From NCBI GenBank assembly GCA_026786045.1, contig JAJAYV010000296.1, positions 1 to 15,070 on the forward strand: a stretch of 15,070 bases of DNA. The letters run 5' to 3'. The position numbers and the translations under genes are program-made. The first letter of the stretch is position 1; the number at the start of each line of letters is the position of its first letter. The notes beneath the pieces are model-generated. The model saw nothing but the letters and a program-made list of their open reading frames with translations, did no database searches and was not told the DNA's origin. The DNA comes from Frankiaceae bacterium. Lineage in GTDB: Bacteria > Actinomycetota > Actinomycetes > Mycobacteriales > SCTD01. Positions 6,360 through 13,878 of this stretch are shown piece after piece.

Positions 6360-7649
6360 GTGCGCATCGTCGACATCCGTGAGAGCACCGTCCCGATCGA
6401 GGCGGACATGTCCAACGCGTTCATCAACTTCTCGAAGATGACCGTCAGCGTGCTCGCGATCGTCACGGACGAGGTCCGCGACGGTAAGCCGGTGGTCGGG
6501 TACGGCTTCAACTCCAACGGCCGATACGCGCAGGGCGGCCTGCTGCGCGAGCGCCTCGTCCCGCGCGTCCTCAAGGCCGCCCCCGACAGCCTGATCGGTG
6601 AGCACGGCGACCTGGACCCGGAGCGCATCTGGCGGACGGCCATGCGCGACGAGAAGCCCTGTGGCCACGGCGATCGGGCGGTGGCGATGGGCGTCGTCGA
6701 CATGGCGGCCCGGGACCTCGCCGCGAAGCTGGCCGACCTCCCGCTCCACCGGCTGCTCAGCGAGCGCGCGCGCGACCCGCGTACGCCGGAGGCACCGAAG
6801 GAGCAGGTCTGGGTCTACGCCGCCGGCGGCTATTACTACCCGGGGCGCGGTGTCGAGGCCCTGCAGGCGGAGATGCTCTCGTACGTCGAGCTGGGCTACC
6901 GCACGGTCAAGATGAAGATCGGTGGTGCCCCGCTCGCCGAGGTACGGCGGCGCATCGAGGCGGTGCTCGAGGTGCTGCCCGACGGGTGCGACCTGGCGGT
7001 GGACGCGAACGGGCGGTTCGAGCTCGACGAGGCACTCGCCTACGCCGACGCGCTGAGCGCCTACCCGCTGCGGTGGTACGAGGAGGCCGGCGACCCGCTG
7101 GATCACGAGGCGCTGCGCCTGCTGGCCGAGCGCTACGACGGTCCGCTGGCGACGGGCGAGAACCTGCTGTCGTTCGCCGAGGCGCGCAACCTCATCCGCT
7201 ACGGCGGCCTGCGCCCCGACCGCGACATCCTGCAGTTGGACCCGGCGCTGAGCTACGGCCTCACCGAGTTCCGGCGCACGGTCGCGATGCTGTTCAACTC
7301 CGGGTGGAACCCCGACCGCTGCGTCCCGCACGGCGGGCACCAGTTCAACCTGTCGATCGCCGCGGCCTACCACCTGCGTGGCTGTGAGTCCTACCCCGGG
7401 ATCTTGACGCCCTTCGGCGGTTTCGCGGACGAGTGCCCGATCGAGGACGGTCACGTCAGGCTGCCCGATGCCCCGGGCATCGGTCTCGAGCGCAAGGCGC
7501 CGCTCAGCCGTCCTCCTCCTCGAAGACGACCTCGCGCTTGCGGCGCACCGACGGCAGCACCGCGACGAGCAGGGCCAGGGCGGCGACGGCTAGCAGCGCC
7601 GCCGAGAGCGGCCGGGTCAGGAAGACGGTGGCGTCGCCGCGGGAGATGA
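6360..7649 (+). CDS. tarD: D(-)-tartrate dehydratase (enolase superfamily), C-terminus abnormal
   Basis: A cytosolic Mg-dependent enzyme that dehydrates D-tartrate to oxaloacetate. GTG 6360 has AGGAGAGG at 6343-6350 before it. The sequence follows the characterised Bradyrhizobium TarD type: VGYGFNSNGRY (47-57), VYAAGGYYYPG (152-162), the base motif KMKIGG with Lys184/Lys186, metal ligands Asp215 (VDANGRF), Glu241 (WYEE) and Glu267 (ATGENL), and the catalytic His324 in PHGGHQ. Homologues are about 390 residues long and end shortly after the GIGLE motif, here residues 373-377. Instead the frame has no stop there and runs to 7649 (429 codons), with the last 49 or so residues Arg/Pro-rich and lying antisense over the end of tctA. 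That tail is not family sequence, so the natural end was probably lost by a small deletion. The core is complete. Other acid-sugar dehydratases are less likely. Confidence 0.88.
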   Translation: MRIVDIRESTVPIEADMSNAFINFSKMTVSVLAIVTDEVRDGKPVVGYGFNSNGRYAQGGLLRERLVPRVLKAAPDSLIGEHGDLDPERIWRTAMRDEKPCGHGDRAVAMGVVDMAARDLAAKLADLPLHRLLSERARDPRTPEAPKEQVWVYAAGGYYYPGRGVEALQAEMLSYVELGYRTVKMKIGGAPLAEVRRRIEAVLEVLPDGCDLAVDANGRFELDEALAYADALSAYPLRWYEEAGDPLDHEALRLLAERYDGPLATGENLLSFAEARNLIRYGGLRPDRDILQLDPALSYGLTEFRRTVAMLFNSGWNPDRCVPHGGHQFNLSIAAAYHLRGCESYPGILTPFGGFADECPIEDGHVRLPDAPGIGLERKAPLSRPPPRRRPRACGAPTAAPRRAGPGRRRLAAPPRAAGSGRRWRRRGR

Positions 7650-9012
7650 TCAGCGACCGGCGCAGGTACTCCTCCAGCAGGGGGCCGAGGATGAAGCCGA
7701 GCAGCAGCGGCGCCGGCTCGCACCCGAGCTTGATGAGCACGTAGCCCAGGATCCCGAAGAAGGCGATCGCGTAGACGAAGTAGTTGTTCAGGCCGATCGA
7801 GTAGGTCCCGATGGTCGCGAACGCGATGATCGCGGGGAACAGCCACCGGTAGGGGATCTTCAGCATCTTCACCCACAGCCCGATCAGCGGCAGGTTCAGG
7901 ATGACCAGGAACAGGTTGCCGATCCAGAACGAGACGATCAGGCCCCAGAACAGCTCGGGTTCGTCGGTGATGACGCCCGGCCCGGGGGTGATCCCCTGGA
8001 TGATCAGCGCGCCGACCAGCAGGGCCATGATCGAGTTGGCCGGGAGCCCGAGCGTCAGCAGCGGGATGAACGCCGTCTGCGCGGCGGCGTTGTTGGCCGA
8101 CTCGGGGCCGGCGACGCCCGCCATGGCGCCCTTGCCGAACTCCTCGGGGTGCTTCGACACCCGCTTCTCCACCGAGTAGGAGACGAACGAGGCGAGCACG
8201 TGCCCTGCCCCGGGCAGGACGCCCAGGGCCGCGCCGAGGCCGGTGCCGCGCAGCACGGGCATGCGGATCCGGCGGAAGTCCTCACGGGTCAGCCAGAGCT
8301 TCTCGACCTTCTTGACCACCACGTCGCGCGAGATGCCGCGCTCGAGGTTGCGCAGGATCTCGGCGACGCCGAACAGGCCCACCGCGAGCGAGACGAAGTT
8401 CAACCCCTCGTACAACTCGAACTGGCCGAAGGTGAAGCGGGGGACGCCCGAGGTGCCGTCCTGGCCCACCGTGCCGAGGAGCAGCCCCAGCACGATCGTG
8501 GCCAGCGCCTTGAGGGTCGACCCGCTCGCCAGCGCAATGGAGGCGACCAGACCCACGACGACGAGCGAGAAGTACTCGGCCGGCCCGAACTCGAGCGCCA
8601 CGCGCGAGATGGGGGTCGCGAACAGCGCGACGAACAGGGTGCCGACGGTCCCGGCGAAGAACGACCCGAGAGCGGCGATGGCCAGCGCCTTCCCGGCGAG
8701 GCCCTTCTTGGCCATGGCATGACCGTCGAGCGCGGTCACCGCGGCCGAGGACTCACCGGGCAGGTTGATGAGGATCGCCGTGGTCGACCCGCCGTACTGC
8801 GCTCCGTAGTAGATGCCGGCCAGCATGATCAGCGAGGTGACCGGGTCGAAGCCGAAGGTGATCGGCAGCAGCATCGCCATCGTGGCGGTCGGGCCGATGC
8901 CGGGCAGCACGCCGACCGCGGTGCCGAGCGCCACCCCGATGAGGCAGAAGAGCAGGTTGACCGGCGTGAGGGCGGTCTCGAAGCCGAGCTGGAGGTTGCT
9001 GAAGAAGTCCAT
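7504..9012 (-). CDS. tctA: Tripartite tricarboxylate transporter, large permease TctA
   Basis: The large membrane subunit of a TTT-family secondary transporter, 502 residues and the normal length. The conserved N-terminal region is intact: GTAVGVLPGIGPTATMAMLL (about 29-48), YYGAQYGGSTTAILINLPGE (about 68-87) and ALDGHAMAKKGL. A second glycine-rich signature ALGVLPGAGHVLASF lies near the middle, with about a dozen hydrophobic segments overall. It ends naturally in a charged tail (EEEDG). It starts only 4 bases after the tctB stop with no strong ribosome-binding site of its own, so it is probably coupled to tctB. It imports carboxylates delivered by TctC, driven by an ion gradient. Context suggests tartrate, malate or citrate. 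Its last 146 bases overlap the antisense extension of the tartrate dehydratase frame. Confidence 0.95.
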   Translation of the reverse strand: MDFFSNLQLGFETALTPVNLLFCLIGVALGTAVGVLPGIGPTATMAMLLPITFGFDPVTSLIMLAGIYYGAQYGGSTTAILINLPGESSAAVTALDGHAMAKKGLAGKALAIAALGSFFAGTVGTLFVALFATPISRVALEFGPAEYFSLVVVGLVASIALASGSTLKALATIVLGLLLGTVGQDGTSGVPRFTFGQFELYEGLNFVSLAVGLFGVAEILRNLERGISRDVVVKKVEKLWLTREDFRRIRMPVLRGTGLGAALGVLPGAGHVLASFVSYSVEKRVSKHPEEFGKGAMAGVAGPESANNAAAQTAFIPLLTLGLPANSIMALLVGALIIQGITPGPGVITDEPELFWGLIVSFWIGNLFLVILNLPLIGLWVKMLKIPYRWLFPAIIAFATIGTYSIGLNNYFVYAIAFFGILGYVLIKLGCEPAPLLLGFILGPLLEEYLRRSLIISRGDATVFLTRPLSAALLAVAALALLVAVLPSVRRKREVVFEEEDG

Positions 9013-9016
9013 GCGC

Positions 9017-9475
9017 TCAGCCGACCCAGGGGCCGAGCAGCGGCAGGGGCAGCTGCAGGGCGTAGATGAAGATGCCGACGCTCATCGCGGTGAGGACCGT
9101 GGCGATCACCAGCGCCGGCAGGGGCCGCATCTTGGGCCCCGCCAGCGCGGCGAGCAGCACGGACACGAACAGCGTGGGCACCACGCCGAGCCCGCGGATC
9201 GCGAAGCCGAAGAACAGGATCGCGGCGACCAGCAGCACCGCGGCCCGCCAGGGGACCGGCCCCAGCTCGCCCGTCTCGGGACTGATGAACGCCTTGGCCG
9301 CGATGGCGAGGCCGAGCAGGACGAGCAGGCCGCCGAGGACCAGCGGGAAGTAGCCCGGCCCCATCCGCAGCCCGCTGCCGACCTCGTACGTGCTGGCCGT
9401 GCTGGCGAAGGCCAGGCCGAAGCCGACGAAGACCGCTCCGGCCCCCAGATCCTTGCGCGCACTCTTCAGATCCAT
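9017..9475 (-). CDS. tctB: Tripartite tricarboxylate transporter, small permease TctB
   Basis: A membrane protein of 152 residues with four hydrophobic stretches (about 12-28, 43-65, 77-112 and 123-148), matching the TctB family in size and topology. GYFPLVLGGLLVLLG in the second segment is typical: a Gly-Pro-Gly-Tyr-Phe-Pro sequence precedes it (RMGPGYFP). ATG 9475 has AAGGA upstream (minus strand). It lies between tctC and tctA in the usual C-B-A order, 68 bases after tctC and 4 bases before tctA. It is the small, poorly conserved subunit of the importer, so identification rests on size, topology, the GPGYFP motif and context together. Confidence 0.92.
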   Translation of the reverse strand: MDLKSARKDLGAGAVFVGFGLAFASTASTYEVGSGLRMGPGYFPLVLGGLLVLLGLAIAAKAFISPETGELGPVPWRAAVLLVAAILFFGFAIRGLGVVPTLFVSVLLAALAGPKMRPLPALVIATVLTAMSVGIFIYALQLPLPLLGPWVG

Positions 9476-9499
9476 GCCGATCCTTCCGCAGACGAACGG

Positions 9500-9533
9500 G
9501 AGCGGTGGGACGGCCGAGGCCGCCCCACCGCTC
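9500..9533 (-). terminator. Strong hairpin between tctC and tctB (attenuator or mRNA-stabilising)
   Basis: The arms GAGCGGTGGG (9500-9509) and CCCACCGCTC (9524-9533) are perfectly complementary. After one A/C mismatch the stem continues as CGGC/GCCG around a CGAG tetraloop. It sits in the 68-base tctC-tctB spacer, just after the tctC stop. No T-run follows. Such intercistronic hairpins commonly give partial termination or protect the 3' end, raising binding-protein over permease expression; that role is inferred here. Confidence 0.6.
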
Positions 9534-9543
9534 GTCGGTCAGG

Positions 9544-10626
9544 TCACTGGACGACGACGCCGGCGTCCTTGATGATCGGCGCCCACAGCTCGATCTGGCT
9601 GGCGAGCTGCTCGCGGTGCGCCTCGGGCGTCGCGTCCTCCTGGGAGGACGGTGCCGCGCCGAGCTCGGCGAGCTGGCTGACCACGTTGTCGTCCTCGAGG
9701 GCCTTCTGCAGTGCGGCAGTCAGCTTCTCCACGACCGCGTCGGGCGTGTCGGCCGGGACGTAGAGGCCGTGCCACACGCCGACCTGGAGCTCGGGCAGGC
9801 CAGCCTCCTCCGTCGTCGGCAGGTCAGGCAGGCTCTCCACCCGCTCCGGTGTGGTGACGGCGTAGGCCTTGACCTCGTCGCCCTTGATCTGGCCCGTGGT
9901 GTTGGTGGTCTGGTCGCACATCAGGTCGACCTGGCCCCCGACGAGGTCGGTGAGCGCCGGACCGGTGCCCTTGTAGGGCACCTCGGTGAGCTTCACGCCC
10001 ACGGCCTCCTGCAGCAGCAGGCCGCACAGCTGGGAGGCGGCGCCGACACCGGCGTTCGCCAGGGTGACGTCGTCGGCGTTCGCCTTCAGGTAGGTGACCA
10101 GCTCCTCGAGGGTCTCCGGCTCGAAGTCCTTGCGCGCGATGATCGTCATCGGCACCTCCGTGACGAGGCCGACCGGCTTGAAGTCCTCGAGCGGCTCGTA
10201 GGGCAGGTTGGCGTAGAGCGCCGGCGCGGTCGACATGCCGATGTGGTGCATCAGCACCGTGTAGCCGTCGGCCTCGGCGCCCGCCACCTGGCCGGCGGCG
10301 ATGGTGCCGCCGGCGCCCTCGACGTTCTGGACGATGATCGACGCGCCGAGCTCCGCGGCCATCGGCTCGGCGATCAGGCGCGTCACGGTGTCGGTGGGCC
10401 CGCCGGCGGAGAACGGCACCACGAAGGTGATGTCCTGCTCGGGGTAGCCCGCCGCGGCGTCCTCACCGCCATCGGCAGCGGTGTCGGTGCCGCCGTCGGT
10501 GCCGCCACCGCACGCGGCGAGGGCGAACGCGGCAGCCGCGAGGGCGCTCGCGGCGCGGTAGCGGCTGAGGGAGCGGCGAGCCGGGCGCGGGCGCCCGCTG
10601 GCCTCGGCGAGGTGGTTCAGGGACAT
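9544..10626 (-). CDS. tctC: Tripartite tricarboxylate transporter, substrate-binding lipoprotein TctC
   Basis: An extracytoplasmic solute-binding protein of 360 residues, first gene of the tctCBA operon. ATG 10626 is fixed by GGAGGT seven bases before it; an in-frame ATG at 10647 lies upstream of that site. Residues 17-39 form a lipoprotein signal (Arg-rich n-region, hydrophobic core, lipobox LAAC with Cys39), followed by a Gly/Thr/Asp-rich linker, so it should be anchored to the outer face of the membrane. The mature domain has the TctC/Bug signatures FSAGGPTDTVTR (about 75-86) and VEGAGGTIAAGQVAGAEADG (about 105-124), where the ligand carboxylate is bound. The exact ligand (tartrate, malate or citrate) cannot be read from sequence. 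In related systems the binding protein can also signal to a two-component sensor. Confidence 0.94.
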   Translation of the reverse strand: MSLNHLAEASGRPRPARRSLSRYRAASALAAAAFALAACGGGTDGGTDTAADGGEDAAAGYPEQDITFVVPFSAGGPTDTVTRLIAEPMAAELGASIIVQNVEGAGGTIAAGQVAGAEADGYTVLMHHIGMSTAPALYANLPYEPLEDFKPVGLVTEVPMTIIARKDFEPETLEELVTYLKANADDVTLANAGVGAASQLCGLLLQEAVGVKLTEVPYKGTGPALTDLVGGQVDLMCDQTTNTTGQIKGDEVKAYAVTTPERVESLPDLPTTEEAGLPELQVGVWHGLYVPADTPDAVVEKLTAALQKALEDDNVVSQLAELGAAPSSQEDATPEAHREQLASQIELWAPIIKDAGVVVQ

Positions 10627-10878
10627 GGACGGGACCTCCAGGATCACCAGCAGCTGCGGACACCGGAACCCTGCACCAGCAAGTGTGAGTCACGCCACAT
10701 TGCGTCCATTCTGTTCATCCGCGTTGCGCAGGCGTGGCCCCGGCGCGTCGCGCAGGAGAACGGGTTGGTTGCGGCGGGCTGGGGGCGTCGCGACCGGGAC
10801 GCTGGCCCGCCTGAACGTCAGCGTCGGGGGCACGGTCGTTCGTGCTGTTTCGGCCCGCCGGGCGACGGCACCCTGCGG
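10627..10878 (-). promoter_or_regulatory. tctC upstream region with candidate operator at 10693-10710
   Basis: A 252-base gap between two minus-strand genes, holding the tctCBA promoter and the 3' end of the GGDEF-EAL transcript. On the minus strand, AATGGACGCAATGTGGCG (10693-10710) resembles the site in front of the tartrate dehydratase (6272-6291), and a partial tandem ATGAACAG lies next to it. CGGACACCGG at 10657-10666 matches a 10-mer in the dehydrogenase-TauE gap. No clear -10/-35 pair was recognised. Confidence 0.3.
10773..10811 (-). terminator. Possible terminator hairpin downstream of the GGDEF-EAL gene
   Basis: The outer stem pairs GGCGGGC (10773-10779) with GCCCGCC (10805-10811). 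An inner stem pairs GCGTC (10785-10789) with GACGC (10798-10802), with an internal bulge. It starts about 68 bases after the stop of the minus-strand GGDEF-EAL gene and before the tctC promoter. No T-tract follows, so termination is uncertain. Confidence 0.3.
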
Positions 10879-13350
10879 CTACGGCTTTGCGAGAAGCGCC
10901 GTCATCACCTCGGCGTCGACCGGGCGGTGCCAGAGGTAGCCCTGCCCGAGGCGGCAGCCGGCAGCGAGGACGGCCCGCTGCTGCTCGACGGTCTCGACCC
11001 CCTCGGCGATGGTGACGATCCCGGTCTCGCGCGCGAGAGCGAACACCCCCCGGGCCAGCCGCGCGGACGGTCCCTCGCCGGTGAGCCGGGAGGTGAAGCG
11101 ACGGTCCACCTTGATCAGGTCGAAGGGGAAGTCGGTCAAGTAGCTGATGCCGCCGTAGCCGGTCCCGAAGTCGTCCAGCGCCAGGTGCACCCCGAGGTCG
11201 AGCACGCCGGTCAGGACCTCGTGCACCGGCCCGGTGCTCGGGACCAGCTGCGACTCCGTCAGCTCGAGGACGACCGCGGACGGCTCCAGCCCGCTGGCGT
11301 CGAGGGCTGCGGCCAGGCAGCCCAGCAGGTCGGGGTCGTGGAGCTGCAGCGGGGAGAGGTTCACGCCGATCCCGAAGTCGCGGTCCGCCGGCAGGTCGGC
11401 CTTCCAGGCGGCGGCCTGCTGCAGTGCCTGGTCGAGCACCCACCGGCCGAGCGCTGTGATCATCCCGGTGGCCTCGGCGACCGGGATGAAGCGGTCCGGG
11501 CTGATCGTCCGGCCCGCGTCGTCCCGCAGGCGCAGCAAGGCCTCGGCCCCGACGATGGTCGTGCTGGCGAGGTCGACCACCGGCTGGAAGTGCAGCTGGA
11601 GCCGGCCCCGCTCGACGGCGTCCGAGACCAGGCCGCGCAGCACGGCGTCGCCCCGGTCTGGGGTCCGGGACGGAGCGGCCTGGCGCACGGGCGGGGCGGA
11701 CCGGCCGGCGTCCTTGCGCTCGTACATCGAGCGGTCGGCGCGGGTGACGAGCGCCGTCGTGTCGTCCCCGGGCCGGCCGTCGGCGTGCCCGATGCTCGCA
11801 CCGACGACGAGCTGGTGGCCTTCGTGCTCCACCGGTACGGCCAGCACCTGCTCGAGCCGCCGGGCCAGCGCGGCGACGTCGGGCTCCTGCCCGCCCGGCG
11901 TGCGCGGGCACACGACGACGAACTCGTCGCCGCCGACCCGGATGACGGTGTCCTGCGGTCGGACCGAGCTGCGCAGGCGGGCCGCCGTCGCCACCAGCAC
12001 CGCGTCCCCGGCCTTGTGCCCGAACGTGTCATTGATCGCCTTGAAGCGGTCCAGGTCGACGAACAGCGCCGCGGCGCCGCGCCCGCCCGCGGGATCGAGG
12101 TGGAGGGCGAGCTCGCGGTCGAGCGCCTCACGGTTGCCCAGGCCGGTCAGGGGGTCGCGCCGGGCCGCCTGCTCGAAGGCCATCTCGTTCTGCTTGCGCT
12201 GGTCCACATCCAGCAGCTGAGCGAGGACGTAGGGCGCGCCGCCGACGGCTGTGCCCCGGGTCGTGGCCAGCTCGCACCAGACCGGGGTCCCGTCGTGGCG
12301 GACCATGCGCAGCTCGACCAGCCTGCCGGCGCCCGCCGGGCCGGTCAGCGTGCCGGCGAGCAGCGAGCGGTCGTCCTCGTGGACACGGCGGTGCAGGGGC
12401 TGCCCGACCAGGCGCGAGGTCGGCACGGACAGCAGCCGGCGCAGCGCGGGGTTGGCGTCGCGGACGGTGCCGTCCGGGTCCAGGCGGGCCATCGGGGTCG
12501 GTCCGTCCTGGAAGGCGGCCCGGAAGCGCTGCTCGCTCTCGCGCAGCTCCGTGACGTCCTTCATCGCCACGACGGCGCCGGTCACCCGCCCGTGCGCGTC
12601 GGTCAGGGCCCGCCCGTCGCAACGCAGCGTGCGCGACGGCCGGTCGGCGGGGGTGACCGTGATGTGCGCGTCGCCGACCTGCCCGTCGACCAGTGCCCGG
12701 TACAGCGGCACCTGCTGAGGCTCCAGCGGCGTCACGCCGTCCTCGTCGTACAAGGCGTAGTGCTGCGACCACTCGGCCGGCTCGAGGCCGGGGTCTTCTG
12801 GCAGCCCGTGGAACTCGCGGGTCGCGCGGTTGAACAGCTCGAGGTGGCCGTCCGCGTCGCACGCCACCACCCCCACGTCGATGGTCTCCAGGACCGCATT
12901 GAGCAGCGCGGCGCGCCGGTCGGCCTGCTCGCGTGCCTCGCCCAGCGCGAGCACGAGCCGCTCGAGCTCGGCGCGGGTCGTGTTGCGCTCGGTGACGTCG
13001 ACCAGCGCTGCGACCAGCCGCTCGACGGCGCCGTCCGGGCCGCGCACCACCGTGCAGATCATTGACACCTGGACCTGCTCCCCGTCGGGACGGACGATCA
13101 GGCGCTCGGCGGCAGGAGCGAGCTCCCCGGCGGCTGCCCGCTCGGCGATCCGGGGCTCGTCGGGGCCGACCGGTTCGGTGACGTCACGCATCAGCCGGCC
13201 GATCAGGTCGGCCGGAGGGCGACCGACCAGTCGGGCGAAGGCTGCGTTGACCCGCAGCAGCCGGCCGTCAGGGCCGGTCTCGACCTGGCCGACCGGTGAG
13301 AGCTCGAACAGCGCCCGGAAGTCCCCGTCCGACACGAGGTCGAGCGTCAT
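10879..13350 (-). CDS. PAS-PAS-PAS-GGDEF-EAL cyclic-di-GMP turnover protein
   Basis: A protein of 823 residues with no signal peptide or membrane segment, so cytosolic. Three PAS domains (about 10-120, 150-268 and 275-385) precede a GGDEF diguanylate cyclase domain (about 395-550) with intact RVGGDEF (GGDEF at 473-477) and an RxxD inhibitory site RPQD (464-467) five residues before it. The EAL phosphodiesterase domain (about 570-820) keeps EALLR (603-607), NLSPLQL, LELTES, DDFGTGY (726-732), IKVDRRF and AEGVET. Both active sites therefore look functional, and net activity may depend on the PAS signals. ATG 13350 has no good ribosome-binding site. GTG 13371, ten bases after GGAG, is an equally good start. 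The frame stays open upstream into the tRNA-Ser gene, which is non-coding and ruled out. Nothing ties it functionally to its neighbours. Confidence 0.93.
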   Translation of the reverse strand: MTLDLVSDGDFRALFELSPVGQVETGPDGRLLRVNAAFARLVGRPPADLIGRLMRDVTEPVGPDEPRIAERAAAGELAPAAERLIVRPDGEQVQVSMICTVVRGPDGAVERLVAALVDVTERNTTRAELERLVLALGEAREQADRRAALLNAVLETIDVGVVACDADGHLELFNRATREFHGLPEDPGLEPAEWSQHYALYDEDGVTPLEPQQVPLYRALVDGQVGDAHITVTPADRPSRTLRCDGRALTDAHGRVTGAVVAMKDVTELRESEQRFRAAFQDGPTPMARLDPDGTVRDANPALRRLLSVPTSRLVGQPLHRRVHEDDRSLLAGTLTGPAGAGRLVELRMVRHDGTPVWCELATTRGTAVGGAPYVLAQLLDVDQRKQNEMAFEQAARRDPLTGLGNREALDRELALHLDPAGGRGAAALFVDLDRFKAINDTFGHKAGDAVLVATAARLRSSVRPQDTVIRVGGDEFVVVCPRTPGGQEPDVAALARRLEQVLAVPVEHEGHQLVVGASIGHADGRPGDDTTALVTRADRSMYERKDAGRSAPPVRQAAPSRTPDRGDAVLRGLVSDAVERGRLQLHFQPVVDLASTTIVGAEALLRLRDDAGRTISPDRFIPVAEATGMITALGRWVLDQALQQAAAWKADLPADRDFGIGVNLSPLQLHDPDLLGCLAAALDASGLEPSAVVLELTESQLVPSTGPVHEVLTGVLDLGVHLALDDFGTGYGGISYLTDFPFDLIKVDRRFTSRLTGEGPSARLARGVFALARETGIVTIAEGVETVEQQRAVLAAGCRLGQGYLWHRPVDAEVMTALLAKP

Positions 13351-13477
13351 CGGCGTACGAGCAGACGGCACGGGTGCGATGCTCCACTCGGCCCCGGGGT
13401 GTGACAGCACGGTTCGTACGTCGGCAGGTCGGGCCGCGGGCCTGACCCGTGCGCGCCGACGATCTGGCCAGCAGCGA

Positions 13478-13517
13478 CTGCGTGTCAGCGCCTGCGCGTC
13501 AGCCCCTGCGCACGGCG
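13478..13517. repeat. Imperfect tandem 14-mer repeat upstream of the GGDEF-EAL gene
   Basis: CTGCGTGTCAGCGC (13478-13491) is followed directly by CTGCGCGTCAGCCC (13492-13505), with 12 of 14 bases identical. A partial third copy, CTGCGCACGGCG, follows to 13517. It lies in the 262-base gap (13351-13612) between the GGDEF-EAL start and the tRNA terminator, the likely promoter area of the GGDEF-EAL gene. It could be tandem operator sites or slippage. Confidence 0.4.
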
Positions 13518-13579
13518 AGCTGACGGGCGAGCACCAGCCCGAGCACCGGTGAGGGCGGTGACGGGTTCGTGACGAACGG

Positions 13580-13610
13580 CGAGAGCCGCCCCCAGCGGGA
13601 GCGGCTCTCG
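13580..13610 (-). terminator. Hairpin terminator of tRNA-Ser
   Basis: A perfect 10-base stem pairs CGAGAGCCGC (13580-13589) with GCGGCTCTCG (13601-13610) around an 11-base loop. It begins 2 bases after the CCA end of the minus-strand tRNA-Ser. No T-run is present, which is common for hairpin terminators in high-GC actinobacteria. Confidence 0.7.
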
Positions 13611-13612
13611 AG

Positions 13613-13701
13613 TGGCGGAGGATGCGAGATTCGAACTCGCGAGGGGTTGCCCCCAACACGCTTTCCAAGCGTGCGCCATAGGCCAACTAGGCGAATCCTC
13701 C
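13613..13701 (-). tRNA. tRNA-Ser (anticodon GGA)
   Basis: An 89-base cloverleaf including an encoded CCA end. The acceptor stem is GGAGGAT/ATCCTCC with discriminator G, and the D stem is GCC/GGC. The anticodon stem CACGC/GCGTG encloses loop TTGGAAA with anticodon GGA at 13664-13666. A long variable arm (GGGG...CCCC) is typical of serine tRNA, and the T arm is GCGAG-TTCGAAT-CTCGC. It reads UCC and UCU codons. A minus-strand TAGGAT at 13709-13714, about 8 bases before the 5' end, fits a -10 box. Confidence 0.97.
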
Positions 13702-13759
13702 GCTGTCGATCCTAGCGGAGCCTTCACCGCGGGGCAGCCACCCGTACGGGTAGGGTCGC

Positions 13760-13856
13760 TGGCAGACCCCTCGTGCGGCGCCCATCCCGCTGAACTCCCC
13801 CAGGGCCGGAAGGCAGCAAGGGCAGGCAGGCTCTGGGCGGGTGTGCGAGGGGTCGT
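13760..13856 (+). ncRNA. ffs: Small bacterial signal recognition particle RNA (4.5S-type)
   Basis: The conserved apical core GGGCCGGAAGGCAGCAAGGG lies at 13803-13822, with the GGAA tetraloop and the asymmetric internal-loop bases AGCA that bind the Ffh M domain. The ends pair: GACCCCTCG (13765-13773) with CGAGGGGTC (13846-13854), giving a hairpin of about 100 bases without an Alu domain. It forms the SRP with Ffh for co-translational membrane targeting. TAGGGT at 13751-13756 could be its -10 box. Exact ends are approximate to a few bases. Its place between tRNA-Ser and dnaX supports the call. Confidence 0.92.
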
Positions 13857-13878
13857 CTGACGTCTGAGGAGGCGAAGC

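Noticed and set aside
9505..13065. Very long open frame (1186 codons, +) opposite tctC and the GGDEF-EAL gene
   Set aside because: It lies antisense to two clearly recognisable genes and crosses their intergenic gap. Its composition is the Arg/Gly/Val/Leu-rich mirror of GC-rich codons and shows no domain.
13351..13686. N-terminal extension of the GGDEF-EAL frame back to 13686
   Set aside because: The extension would be translated from the tRNA-Ser gene and its terminator, and it contains no domain. A start at 13350 or 13371 begins the first PAS domain.
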